Below are positions 41,058 to 52,137 of a stretch of 64,000 nt of DNA, in pieces. Position numbers and translations under genes: made by a program. The stretch is from Cucumis sativus. Lineage: Eukaryota; Streptophyta; Magnoliopsida; Cucurbitales; Cucurbitaceae. Where the stretch lies: assembly GCF_000004075.3 (NCBI RefSeq), contig NC_026659.2, positions 3,720,001 through 3,784,000 of the forward strand, in the 5' to 3' direction. The notes beneath the pieces were generated by a model, which saw nothing but the letters and a program-made list of their open reading frames with translations, was not told where the DNA came from and ran no database searches. Positions within the stretch are counted from its first letter, which is position 1; each line of letters starts with the position of its first letter.

Positions 41058-41106
41058 TTGGGCTGGCCCAGTCTAAAAGTAAAGGAGTTTTGGGCCAGGC
41101 CCAAAA
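41058..41106. promoter_or_regulatory. paired site II (TGGGCC/GGCCCA) elements with palindrome
   Basis: TTGGGCTGGCCCA at 41058-41070 is followed 17 bases later by TTTTGGGCCAGGCCCAAAA at 41088-41106, a 19-base palindrome around a central A. TGGGCC/GGCCCA are TCP-binding site II elements, typical of plant Pol II promoters of growth genes. No Pol II gene was found within 2 kb. The tRNA-Leu gene begins 29 bases further on, transcribed towards this site. Confidence 0.5.
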
Positions 41107-41134
41107 TGAGGAAATGAGTTGGAAAAGAAGAAAT

Positions 41135-41141
41135 GTTGAGA

Positions 41142-41174
<33 letters not shown>

Positions 41175-41214
41175 ACCTTAATCTGGCGCCTTAGACCAAC
41201 TCGGCCATCTCAAC
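41135..41214 (-). tRNA. tRNA-Leu (anticodon AAG)
   Basis: On the minus strand 80 bases fold as a class II tRNA. The acceptor stem is GTTGAGA/TCTCAAC. The A box is TGGCCGAGTTGG. The anticodon arm is CCAGA-TTAAGGT-TCTGG with anticodon AAG, followed by a short variable arm. The B box is GGTTCAAATCC. No intron is present. A CAA motif lies about ten bases upstream (ACAAGAAAAA), as usual for plant tRNA genes, and a TTTT run lies shortly downstream. AAG (read as IAG) decodes CUU/CUC/CUA. Confidence 0.95.
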
Positions 41215-41224
41215 TTTTTCTTGT

Positions 41225-43370
41225 TATGGACTTGTTAGTTAAATATATATAACCTATAACTTAGACAAATACAATGAAAGCAGAATACCATTCCAGTAGG
41301 AAAATTTTAGATATGTGAAGGACAATCGAACCTTGATAGTACAATGGCAGCTTTTCTGATTCTTGTTCTTAATATTTAGGATGTGTTTATAATTAAATTG
41401 ACACCTTGATTACAGACTTTGCTTATGTAGAGTGCTTCATTCTCGTGTGTTTGTTAGCTTTCCAATTGATTATTCCTTTTGGTTCCATCTCCACTAAGTA
41501 TGGTCTTTTGAGTTTCGTCTTTTCTGTGATATCGACGCCTCTTCTTTGAGTACATTCATGTCTTTACTTTTTCTTTTGAACTTTACCTACTATATAAACA
41601 TAAATCGTTATCTATACCCCATTTCACCTTCAGCTTTCGATATAATTCTAGAGAAGATAAAATTCTTCAATAAAATCTTGAGTGATCCTGCAAGTTAACT
41701 TTAGTTGGTTTATTTTTAAAAAACTCTGATATTTTTTTGACCCAGAATAAAAGATACTACTAGAAAAATTTTGATTTTGAAACATAAAATGGTCAAAGGC
41801 ATTTTAAGTAGATTGAGTAAAAAATTGTGAGTATGTTGATACGAACTTTAATTTGAAGATTTAAATTGTTCCTTTACCAAAAGTTTTGTTTGTTTAACAT
41901 TAATATTACTCATGAAATCAAATGTACAAATGGGTTAAAAATGTATGGTATAGTTTAGAGGCATCTTGCAAAGTTATAGCTTTCCAAATATGAATGTCAT
42001 CAACGTTCAAGCTTTGGCAATCCAGCTTGATAGATTGCTTTGTTTAAAAGTATCTCACAATCTGAATTTTCTATATTTAAGAACAAAAAAATCAACCATC
42101 TGGCCTTAGACGATGACGATAGACGGATAAGCAAGTAGAGACAAAGCTTGAGAAGAAGGAAAGTGACATCTCTCTGTTAACTTGACCGCAGCGTTCCAAA
42201 TAATTAAGGGGATTAACTTCAAAAACATCAGCAAGTACCAAATGTAGAACCTATATCTATCCAAAAGTTCTGAAAGAATTGAGCATTGCATTGATTTTGA
42301 AAATATACCCCATATCGACTCGAATCAAATGATTGTGTAAATGACCATATTGGTGCATTCAAATGGTTCAGCAAAATTACCATATTGGTGGATTCAAATG
42401 GTTCAGCAAAATAAATTCCCTGCACGAATTGTTCCTTACCAAGTACGTTTGTCCCACTGGTAGTCAAGCAAAAAATTTGGCCAATACACTTCCTGCAAAC
42501 TGTATGGATTAAAGATCATGCTATTTTACAGATTAGCAGTCAAATTGTACCTTCAAACATCACACAAAGAGTTGCGCATTTCATGATGCTATCTCATACT
42601 TCTTCCCACTTCTTTCACGAAACCAGAATTTTGATGAGGAAAGCACTGTACTCAATAAAAGTTACACCTCCTTTTAGTAGGGATTATCGAGCTCCATTTA
42701 TGTTATACAAACTTCCTTTCTACTAAAAAAAGAACAAGGCATGTTCCACCACAATGCTAATACTACCCACATTTCCCTAGATTCGATACTCCAACACCAG
42801 ATAATAGAAATACATCAACAAACATGGGCAATAAATAAGCACTCACTAAAAACATATACATCATTTGAGACCCAAGCACACCTCAAATGCAGGGTTGATA
42901 ACATGAAATGTTGATCATGGTCTAAAGAAAGAGACAAGATGTATAAGGTTACCTCAAAAATGAGAAAATAAACGTCAGCCCTCTCAGCAGTAGAATATGC
43001 AAATATTTTGTCCTGGCCTATTAAACATGTGACAAACACCAGAGTTGTGCAAGCTCACCCAATATGAAAAAAGTAGGAGAGACATTGAACTGTCTTTTAT
43101 AAGAATCTATTATAAAAGAAATGTGCAAATCAAAAGTCAAACTATACTTGAAGAAGAGTCGCAAAAAAAAAAAAAAAATACCTACCTCAACCCTGTTCTC
43201 CTCTAATAATAATGATGAAAGGGAGATGATACAGTCAACACAGCTGTGAGATAGCAAAAAAAGTTTCACCAATACTAACAAAGTAACTTGAGGTACCAAA
43301 GCATACATTCATAAGCTTCGAACATGTAGAGATCTACCTCATTTAGTCCCAAAGCTCAGACCTCTTAACA
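41225..43370. other. intergenic spacer downstream of the LUC7-like gene
   Basis: I found no gene. A 35-bp tandem duplication lies at 42344-42413. Part of 42500-43380 may be the 3' untranslated region of the LUC7-like gene. Open frames of 60-95 codons on the minus strand here are short and unlike known families. Confidence 0.55.
42344..42413 (+). repeat. 35-bp tandem duplication
   Basis: The unit 'accatattggtg...' through 'cagcaaaat' occurs at 42344-42378 and 42379-42413 with one or two mismatches. Confidence 0.9.
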
Positions 43371-43380
43371 TAGTTCATAA

Positions 43381-46300
43381 TTATGGCCGCAATGGACTCC
43401 TAGATGATCTCCTGTGACCACGTCTTATGGGGGATTTTGACCTGCTCCGATCACGATACCTATCCCTGCCTCCATCTCTTCCATTCCTAGACCTCCAATC
43501 CATTCCTCTTATTTCATCACGGCCACCTCTTCTAGACCTTTCACGATCGCGGTCTCGTTCCCGATACCTATTCCGATCCCTGTCTCGCTCTCTGTCACGA
43601 TATTTGTCCTCGCTAGAGTCACCTCTCTTTCTTCTCTCAAACTCCTCTCTCTGCTTCTTCCGTTCTTCTGCCTCTTTCTCCCTAGCTAGTCTTTCTTCTT
43701 CCCTTGCTTTCTCTTTTGCTTCCTGTCAGGTGACACCCACTTGAACATATTTCATCAAAAGAAAAATGATTGAACAACTTTCATTTAGTTTTAGGAACAC
43801 CTTACCTTGTGCTCGGAGATGAAATCTCTGACCATACCATAACCAACATGCTGCTTACCCGTGACATGAGACTGGACTCTCTCTGCAGCATCATTTGCTA
43901 CAAGAAAAGAACCACATATCTCACAAAGGGCCATTTTTTTCTCTTGAGCGAGCATCAATACCTTATCATTTTGGGTTTGTTGAGTCAAGGCTGTTTTCTC
44001 AGTATTAAGTAAATCAACCTGAAAGGACGACAAAAAAAGACCAATATAAATAACTGCTTCTATCTCCTACTGACTAATTTAGTGGTTCATGAATCTTTTC
44101 TTCTTCTTTTTTTTGGGATAGAGTAGTTCTTGACATGTGCTATTTTCAATTCGTGGAATGTGATCAACATACACTAAAGAATACCGACATTGTGAAATTG
44201 TGAGTTATGCCAGTGTTTAATTAGAGCGATTCTGGAATTGCTCCTCATTTAAGCAGATAATGTCTAGGTGTGCTTAAGGGAACCCGACTTGTGTAAGTAC
44301 CTTTCTCATCAGCGCTTCAGCTTCATCCACTTTACCCGCCTCACCAAGAGCCTCCACCTGTTCCAATAAATTCTTTATTTTTTCCTCCAGTACAGATAAT
44401 TGCTCTGACTTCTCGGCTGACAATGGAGTTGGTGGTGCAGGTTCAACCTCTTGAGCAAGACGCTCTCTTCCACGCCTAACACGTCGATCCAAGTCCATTA
44501 CCTGTTTAAGTAATTTTAGTTCCCATTAGACAAAAAAAAGAAAGATGAGTACAGACATCACACCTACAGCATCAATCTTAAACATATAGCACTAACCAAT
44601 TTCTCGCAGAACTGAGCAAGTTCAGCCTCGAATTTGGGAACATAAGCATCATGCCTGGGTGACTTCTCAAAGCTGAAATATTTAAAAATAAAATTAGGAA
44701 AACATTAGTAAAAGATGAAAGATTGTGCATTTCTATTATAGCTACAGTTAACAGTCAATCCTTTTATTCATATTTCAAAGTGAGACATGCATTAACTTAT
44801 TCCACATGTCGAAAAATAAAAACCTGAAGAAATTTTTTGAGTCCTGAAAGACCAAAAGATATGCTCAAAATAAGCAAACCAGTAAGCTAAGCAATGCTTC
44901 AAGATGTCCAAGAAGATTACTTCCTTTCAAGAACATTCCTCATATTTAAGAGAAATTAGTAAAGTGAAGCCCTTTTATCCATAAAAATGTTGTGATACTT
45001 ATGAGTTATGCAAAGAAATCAGCAAGATATTTCATGAAGATTGAAAATACATAATCCACATTGCTCCAATCGAAAATAAACCACATGTCTCGCAATAAAA
45101 TACTCTTTTTTATTAAGAGAAGACCATATGGTGATACTTATAAAACTACATTACAAACAGTAAACTGGAACGTTGATGTATAAAACAATAGACAATCACC
45201 ACTCATGAAAAAAGATAACCCACCAAATATTGTTATTTAATATTTTCCCAGAACATAGCTAGTGCAATCGGCAGACCTTTAAAGAGAATAGTCCAAATAT
45301 AAATATTTAAAACAGAAGCTTAGTTTGTAACACGAGCAAGAGCAATTACTAAATCAAGTACATAAAGAATATGAAATTCACGATGCTAGCAGGGTTATAC
45401 AAGAAATCAAATTTGGAACTTGGTTTGGTTGTCACCTTTCTTTCAATTTCTGGTCATGTATCCTAGTACAAGGACCTGATCCAAAAAGCAGAAATAAGAA
45501 TTCAATCTTAGAAACAAATTACTCTTCCTAAATATTATAAACCAAAGCTCTGCAAGGAAAATGTTTCTTATTGAAAAAAAAAAAAAAGTCTGCAAGGAAA
45601 GGATAAACATAAAATAACATTTATTTACATTTACTATTTATAAGTAAACCTATTAAACGCAAATTACAATCTTATCAGATAAGAATAAACATTGAGAAGC
45701 AATAAAACAGCACATAAGAACATACACAGAATAAGCATTTTACCATTATCCTCAAAATCTGCTACTGATTTCGCTTTATTTGACTTTGTTCACTTAGATA
45801 TTTCAGAGACCAGAGTAATGCTTTTAACATAAAAAAAGAAAAATACCCACCTAGGTCGCTCCGAGTATTTACGAAAAGATCGTGTGGGCAAAACCGAACC
45901 ATATAGAACCCGCAGACCTCCTTATCATCCCACATAACTTCCTTGTATCCTCTTCGTTCTTCCTCCGTTAAATTACGCGCTACAAAACCAAAACAGATAC
46001 AAAATTAAGTCACTTCATTTGAACCAAAGACAATTCTCACCAAGGAAATTTCAAAGGCCACACGATAATACAAGAACGCACCAAAACTAATCAAATGACA
46101 ACAATAGATGTGAAGAAAACGAAAAAGAAGATTACAAATTAGAAATCCCATATTACAAAAGGGAAGCATTGTGTGAAAAATTGAACGGCTGATGGATAGT
46201 ACCCCCACATTTCCTTCCAAATTCCTCAAAACTAATAAAGACAACTTTATTCCTCTCCAACTAGATAATCCGTAAAATCAATAATCATAACAATACATCA

Positions 46301-46394
46301 AATTGGAAAAAAAAAATCCAAAGAAGAAAAAAAGTTTAATCAGAGGAGAACCTGAACCCATGAGTTCATCCAGAAGAGCTCTTTGGGCATCCAT
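43381..46394 (-). CDS. LUC7RL: LUC7-like U1 snRNP-associated splicing factor (LUC7RL type)
   Basis: Seven exons on the minus strand: 46394-46352, 45979-45851, 45475-45436, 44672-44597, 44501-44301, 44018-43806, 43722-43381. The product is 347 residues. LUC7 proteins sit in the U1 snRNP and help choose 5' splice sites. The N-terminus MDAQRALLDELMG matches the plant LUC7RL subgroup rather than LUC7A/B. A first zinc finger uses C37, C45, C60 and H64. A coiled coil (LSVLEEKIKNLLEQVEAL, about 133-150) follows. The second zinc finger is C195-x2-C198...H214-x5-H220, in an M-A-L-C-E-I-C-G-S-F-L context. The C-terminal ~110 residues are a charged RE/RD/RS tail. The ATG at 46394 is the only one that supplies the conserved N-terminus. 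All introns are GT-AG; the first donor (GTTCTC) is weak. Confidence 0.93.
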
Positions 46395-46553
46395 GGTGAT
46401 GAAATATTTTTTCAGATGAACACAGAAGACGAGAAAATCCACAAATTGGAGAAAACCCCTAATTCAGCTTATTAGACTTCAGTCAAAGATTAAAGAGGAG
46501 TTTTTGGGATTCTTGGGAATGATTTTAGAGAGAAATTTATGTGGTGCTGACAC

Positions 46554-46561
46554 TAGGGTTT
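46554..46561 (-). promoter_or_regulatory. telo-box upstream of the LUC7-like gene
   Basis: AAACCCTA on the minus strand, about 160 bases before the ATG. Telo-boxes are frequent near the starts of plant translation and RNA-processing genes. Confidence 0.45.
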
Positions 46562-47120
46562 TGAACGCCAAGACGAACAAAAAACCACTCAACTCTCAAT
46601 GCTCGTAGGAAAAGAAGAAAATAAGAAATACGAAATTCTACAATTTTATATCTCATAATAAGGGTGAGAATAACCGAACTAAACGGTCGGTTCGATTCGG
46701 GTTACATTATCACAAACCGAAACGGGATGGTTCGGATGAACCGATTCAATTAGGGCTTTGCTGTGCCTTTCCGGCTTATTCTCCAACTTCCTCTAGTTTG
46801 TGAACTTGAACGTAAGATTTTTTTAATTACTTTTCCTTCCTCTCCTTCGACGTTTGTTAGTTTATATTTATGCATTTAGTTTGTATTTATGTGTAACGTT
46901 GGTAGCATCTCATGACCACAATCATTATTTCCACAATGGTAAATTAATTTCTAACAATGATTAACGAATTCTATAACCACAAATTACTTTTTTCGAAGGT
47001 ACATTAATTTCTAATTACTCAAAGTTAAAATTATAAAATGTTTACTAATGTATTAAAGAATTATAAATATGTTCGTGTGAGCTTGAGAATGAGAAAACGT
47101 GTGAATGTTCTTTCCAAACG

Positions 47121-47148
47121 GGCGGGAAGAGCTCTCTTATTTCCCGCC
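47121..47148 (+). promoter_or_regulatory. pair of E2F-like sites upstream of CTF8
   Basis: GGCGGGAA at 47121-47128 and TTTCCCGCC at 47140-47148 match the E2F consensus TTTSSCGC in opposite orientation. They are 11 bases apart and 90-117 bases before the CTF8 ATG. E2F sites drive S-phase expression, which suits a replication and cohesion factor. Confidence 0.6.
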
Positions 47149-47237
47149 ATTTTCCATCTACTCATCGGAGCTTCACGATTCCTTTTATTCTTTTATCTCT
47201 CAAAGCTGTGGAATCTTAAATCGGAAGCCATAGAAAG

Positions 47238-49378
47238 ATGGAGATTAAGCTGAAATGTAACTGTGGCGAAACCAAATGCTTGGAATGGGCCGTCGTTGAG
47301 TTACAAGGCGTGGTTGAACCTCAATCCACCTTCCAAGATCGCCTTCAAAACCTCGAAATCGGCATTCTATGTCGACCCTCCGCTCAGGTACTTATTCCTT
47401 AGCCCCTGTTGTAACCCTAGAATTGGATTTCCATTTTTTGTAACCCAATTGATGATGAATTTGCGAAATTGGTCTCCAAGAGAGATTTTCGTTCCGGTGA
47501 ACTCTTTTTGTTTTTCCATTACTGGTGATTTCTAACATTAAATTAGTTGCTTCTAGTTCTTTCAATTGATTGAGGGGTTGTTTTCTTGGGGTTGAAGGAA
47601 GTGTATACTTTTACAGTAGGGTACCATGAGCTGACAGGAAGCAAAATTTCTTTGAAGAAGCCATTGTTGGTGTTGAAGAAAACGAGGTCTGTGGATGAGG
47701 ATCAGAGTAGCGATACTAAATCGGGTAATGCAGAGTTGGAAGTGATTGGGATCATTAGGCAGCGGATTCTGTTTAAGACCAGACCAAAGGCACTCATATC
47801 CAGTAAGTTTCTAAAAGTTGGATGGATTTTGAAAATGTTACTTCGAAAGAAAAAGCTTAAACAATAACGGATTTATTGGTAAAGAAAAATGTAGTTTCAG
47901 AGAATGGCTAATATTGAACCAAATACAAACAAATCTATTATGAACAATGTAAATCTTGCAATGTCAGTGGAAGTCTCATCGTTGCTTCTAGACGAGGAAC
48001 ATAATAATTAACGGGGAACAGTCTGAAAGTCGGTAGATTTAGATTTAGACTTGTGTTTTGGGCCCTAAACTCAAATGAAGTCACTTGCCAAAGGTTATCT
48101 GGCTATTTTTTCTTTCTAAAGAACCTACAAATAGAAATATTGGAAGGATTTTCGGCAGTGCAGCTACTTGGTCTTGACAAAATATTAGAAGAGGAGTAAC
48201 CCCAAAAGAGTTCAAGGAAACAATGAACTATAAGCACAATAAAAGGAGCGACCTTTGATTTCAAATTAATCATAGTTTAAACCATTTAAGTTTGAGTGTA
48301 GTAACTCTAGCTAGGTTCTTTTTTTATATTCTCTAGTCTGAGGATGGAGCAAAGGTTGTGAATTACACACTACTTTGACAGTCTTTTTGAAATCTAAGAA
48401 ACACTTATACAAGACATGTACCTAAAGAAGTTTTTTTTTTTCTTTTTTCTTTTTTTTTAAATTTAGGACACCGACACGCCAAGGATACACTTATTAAAAT
48501 AACATTTTAAAAAATATATAACGTTTCTTATATTCGAAGAAAAATTGAATTAGATGAGTTAATGCACTTATATGCAGAAATTAGTTTGATGTATTTCATA
48601 CTCAAAATTTATTATTATTATTGTCGTATATGTACCTTTTCAATCTCTGCATATATGTACCTTTTCAATCTATTTAACAACGATTCTATGAATGTTTAAG
48701 ATATTTATTGCATTAATAAGGGTTTGATACTGACACATGTCTGACAAGTATTGGAGTGTGTAAGTGTTCGACGTAGTCACACTGGCTAGCCAAACTTGAG
48801 AACGAGATGGAGGATAAAATTTTGTGTGATTGTTCATAATGGGTTTGTTTTTAGTGGGTCATCATTTTTTGTCCAATTTTTAAGTTTTTACTGAAATTCT
48901 TATGTTTTCTACTTTTGTTGTTTTCTTTTAAATTTTCAACTATTTCTTACTTATTTATGCTATAGAAGTGGTAGGTTTTTCCAACAAAAGTGTTGATTGT
49001 TAAGCGTGGATTTTGGTAATGTTTCCATAGCCTCATAGTTTGTCTGTTTTTCAAATAATCTTGTTGTTTTCACTTTCTAATTTGGATAATTTTCTCAATG
49101 AATTGAATGCATGTTAAAGTAACCTGGCCATCATCTTGGATTTGGCCTTGAGTGTGTAAAGGCCAAATTAACAGAATCTGTTCAATAAGTGGGTACACTG
49201 TTATGAATAACATTAAACATGCTTTAATTTCTGTATAGAGATATTTTCTTTCACTTCTTTTCTCTTCTTAGGTGCAATGTTTAATCCTATTGTGGTTTTT
49301 GCTTCTTCAGAACCACAGCCATTGGTTAAGGAAAGATCCCGTGCTTCAGGATCTGCAGTGACAGGCCAAACAACATGA
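47238..49378 (+). CDS. CTF8: CTF8, subunit of the CTF18-DCC1-CTF8 clamp loader
   Basis: Three exons: 47238-47387, 47598-47802, 49311-49378. The product is 140 residues, the size of plant CTF8. In yeast and animals CTF8 joins DCC1 and CTF18-RFC in an alternative PCNA loader needed for sister-chromatid cohesion. The N-terminus has a compact cysteine cluster (C7, C9, C14) and then W-A-V-V-E-L-Q-G. Exon 2 carries Y-T-F-T-V-G-Y-H-E-L-T-G-S-K and L-K-K-P-L-L-V-L-K-K. The end of exon 2 (V-I-G-I-I-R-x-x-I-L-F-K-T-R-P-K-A-L-I) is highly conserved in CTF8. Exon 3 is a short basic tail. Intron 2 (1508 bases) contains dispersed-repeat sequence. Confidence 0.92.
48465..48780. repeat. dispersed-repeat fragment in CTF8 intron 2
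   Basis: Contains 'taggacaccgacacgcc' and 'tactgacacatgtctgacaag', a style shared with the POLD4 intron repeat. It includes a short tandem repeat at 48632-48675, in which the phrase 'tatatgtaccttttcaatct' is repeated after a 4-base spacer. Class unknown. Confidence 0.4.
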
Positions 49379-49389
49379 GTTCTGTGTTT

Positions 49390-51820
49390 ATAGGTGAAAT
49401 GAAATCCATCCATATTTTTGTTTCCATAGATTCTATCACGAAGGTGGAATGAAATTATTGATTTATCATTCACTCATCCTAATATATTTATTTTCTCAAC
49501 CAGGAAAAAGAAAATCTTATCAATCTTACTCCCAAGAATACTGTGATAAGTAAGTTATTTTCCAACTTTACATTTAATACAAGATTCAACAACCTTTTTT
49601 CTCAGCCATATTGGTGTTTATTTCCAAATTTGCATGTTTAAATCTTATTTTGGTCTGAAAAGTGCTATCATACCTCTTTTGAGTTTTGTTGGTTGCATCC
49701 AGATATACTGTCTATGGTGTGTCGTGAAACTACAAAACTTTTTCAAATTTTTATATGTGGCTAGGATATGTCTCAACATTGATATGACTTTTATAAATGT
49801 AACGTTTTTCAATTGAATTTTAGGGTGTACACCTTGGACGTTATAGTGGCAACGAGGATTCTTTCATAATTTTTTTTCTTTCCTTTTTTTGTTGTACCTT
49901 TGATCAAGTTTTATTGAGAAGTCCGAGGTTTTGTTTTCTGTGTGTAGATTTGACTAAAGTTGACTACTTTCAACTAAAGTTTATCAAAAGCTAATTAATT
50001 CAAAACTTATTTTTTTAAAAAAAGTTCACTTTCATAGCCATAAGTTCTATAGAAAGATTTATATAGTAAAATTCAAACAATTATTATAATTATTAAAATA
50101 ATTGAAAAAGATTAAATAGCATAGCTTAATATTACAACTATAAATACTATATTATAACCTAATATTTCAACCATAAATATTATATTACAGTGTTGAAAAG
50201 AAGCTATTATATGTTAAAGATAGTATATTATTTAAGTTATATAAACTTATTATAGCTCTAATGAAAAATGTTATTAAATGTTTTTATAGCAACTTAGGTA
50301 AGCTACATCTTCATACTCTACAATAACACTCATTATAGCTTCAGAAAAAAAACGTTATAAAAAACTCCAGACTTTTAATAACATGAGTTGTAAGGACTTT
50401 CAAAAAAGTTCACTATAATTTTTTTCGTTAGCTATCATATATGTTATTTCTTGTAGTGTTAAAATGCAACTTATATCGACATGACACAATAATTTGAGTA
50501 TATAGTTACACCTATTGAATTGGTGTATCTACTTATGTATGGATGAGGCTAATGTATAAGAATGTAATTATTCAAGTTTAGGTGTTTGTAGATGCTCTTC
50601 CATAATTATGACACGACTTTTCAAGTTTAAGTGCTCGTTGATTGTTTGGTGCCTATGTTGCTAATTGTACGAAATGGTTTTCGTTCTTAGATTTTATTTG
50701 TATCAATTAGCTTTCTTTTGTCTATAATATTTTATCCTAAATTTCATATTATTACATTTTAATCAAGTTTTTGGTTTGAGCTTCAAAATACTACAATTTT
50801 TTTTTTGAATTTAAGTTTTGTTTCAATTTGGTATTTAGGTTTGAGATTCAGCCTCTTGACCTTAATATTTTACTACATACTCGATTTCAATCTTTAATAT
50901 TAATATCTATTTTTTAATTTGAAAAAATTAAAAGAATAATAATCAATTTGCACTACATTTTCATAACCATTAAAGTATAAATTTAAAATTTAACATCATT
51001 ATTATTTAAAATTAATTATAGAACAATTACAAATATAGCAATTAGTTTCAAAATAGTAACATATATAATAACCTTTCAACTAAAGGACCGCTGTAAATAT
51101 AAAAATTAGTTTTTTTTTCTCATGAAAAGTTCGTTATATTTACAATTTTTAAAAAATATTATCACACATTTAATTCTTAAAATAAAATAAGAGATAGGTG
51201 GATGCTACATATGGTATTCTTTTAAGATTTTATACTCTTTATGTAATTACATTTTGTAGTTATAAGCATTTGACATATCAATCGAGTAACTTGTTTTACT
51301 ACCAAGAACGGTACGCATGTAATTTCCATCCAATACAACATAAAGATTATTCGCTAGAGATCAACTTTAAATGCTTCATCCTAACAAGTACTTGACGTGG
51401 AAGATGAAAAAAAAAGTTTGTGAATTCACAATAACCGAAATTAGAAAGAATGGTTTGTAAAATAATTAATAGAAAAAAAATGTACATCTCATTTATAGAT
51501 GAATGAGAAAAGATACTCATGAAAGAGTGACGAAGCTCATACAAAATTAGTATCAAATTTATGAGAATTTAAAGCAAAAGAAAAAGAGATATCTATGACC
51601 ACGTCTAAATTTATAGGCAAAACCTGCAATTTGATTGTGTTTGAAAATTAGATCGAATTTAGAGAAAAAAATTACGGAGTTATAATTGTACATTAGGTAA
51701 CTCTGAATTCATATTTTTAGGTAAATGCAATAAAAAAATAATTCATTAGGATCGATTTATCAATTTTATTACGATTATACCCATAGAACTAATAGGTGAT
51801 TTTCTTGCATTGTTGTAAAC
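49390..51820. other. intergenic spacer with a CACTA-like remnant
   Basis: No gene seen. 50020-50458 looks like the body and one terminus of a CACTA-type DNA element. 51010-51180 holds a fragment of the dispersed 'tttgctatattt' repeat family. Confidence 0.55.
50020..50458 (-). mobile_element. CACTA-like DNA transposon remnant (one terminus)
   Basis: TTTCTTGTAGTG at 50447-50458 is the reverse complement of CACTACAAGAAA, the classic terminus of plant CACTA (En/Spm) elements. The preceding ~400 bases are AT-rich with repeated 'ttatagc/gctataat' phrases, as in sub-terminal regions. I found no opposite terminus or 3-bp target duplication, so the other limit is arbitrary and the copy is truncated or mutated. 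No transposase is present. Confidence 0.5.
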
Positions 51821-51834
51821 ACCGAGTGCGAGAA

Positions 51835-51890
51835 TGTGGGCTGAACACGGCCCATTGGGACTTTTCCCTTAAAGAAAGCCCAAACCCAAA
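51835..51890 (+). promoter_or_regulatory. site II elements upstream of the inhibitor-2 gene
   Basis: TGGGCT near 51837, CGGCCCA near 51849 and AGCCCAAACCCA near 51877 form a cluster of TCP-type site II motifs directly before the presumed leader of the inhibitor-2 gene. Confidence 0.5.
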
Positions 51891-52108
51891 TGATGGAAGA
51901 TGACCTCGCTCCCAAGTTCCTCTCCATTCCTTCATATTCTTTCTTTAATTGCCTCTTTTTCTTTCTCCTCGTCGCTCAGTTTCTCATCCCTTTTTCTTTT
52001 CCGTTCATCTCTGTTTCGGATCGCCGTTGCATGACAGCATTCGGCAGATCTTGGATCTCTTATCCTTCATCTCATCCTTCTCATACAGTCCTTTTTTTTT
52101 CGTTTTAA
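51890..52108 (+). CDS. 72-codon ORF in the inhibitor-2 leader (uORF candidate)
   Basis: Starts with two ATGs in a row, then E-D-D-L-A-P-K. It has a strongly hydrophobic middle (about residues 18-42) and ends at a TGA or TAA-closed frame before a probable donor at 52138. I do not recognise the peptide. Pyrimidine-rich leader DNA (TTC/TTT) naturally encodes Phe/Leu/Ser-rich stretches, so the hydrophobicity may be compositional. If the mRNA starts upstream of 51890 it would be a long uORF; if it starts later, it is not translated. Confidence 0.25.
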   Translation: MMEDDLAPKFLSIPSYSFFNCLFFFLLVAQFLIPFSFPFISVSDRRCMTAFGRSWISYPSSHPSHTVLFFSF

Positions 52109-52137
52109 ACAGTCGTTGTTCTGGACGTTGACAAACG

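Larger units (their letters stand above)
46395..47237. promoter_or_regulatory. shared divergent promoter region of the LUC7-like gene and CTF8
   Basis: There are 843 bases between two ATGs on opposite strands. It contains the telo-box on the LUC7 side, a dispersed-repeat-like piece with alternating 'aaccgaac/ggttcgg' phrases (46660-46760), and two E2F-like sites on the CTF8 side. Confidence 0.5.

Noticed and set aside
43427-43744. 105-codon plus-strand frame rich in S-R-S-R and L-S
   Set aside because: It is the reverse strand of the RS/RE tail exon of the LUC7-like gene; the repetition comes from the sense codons.
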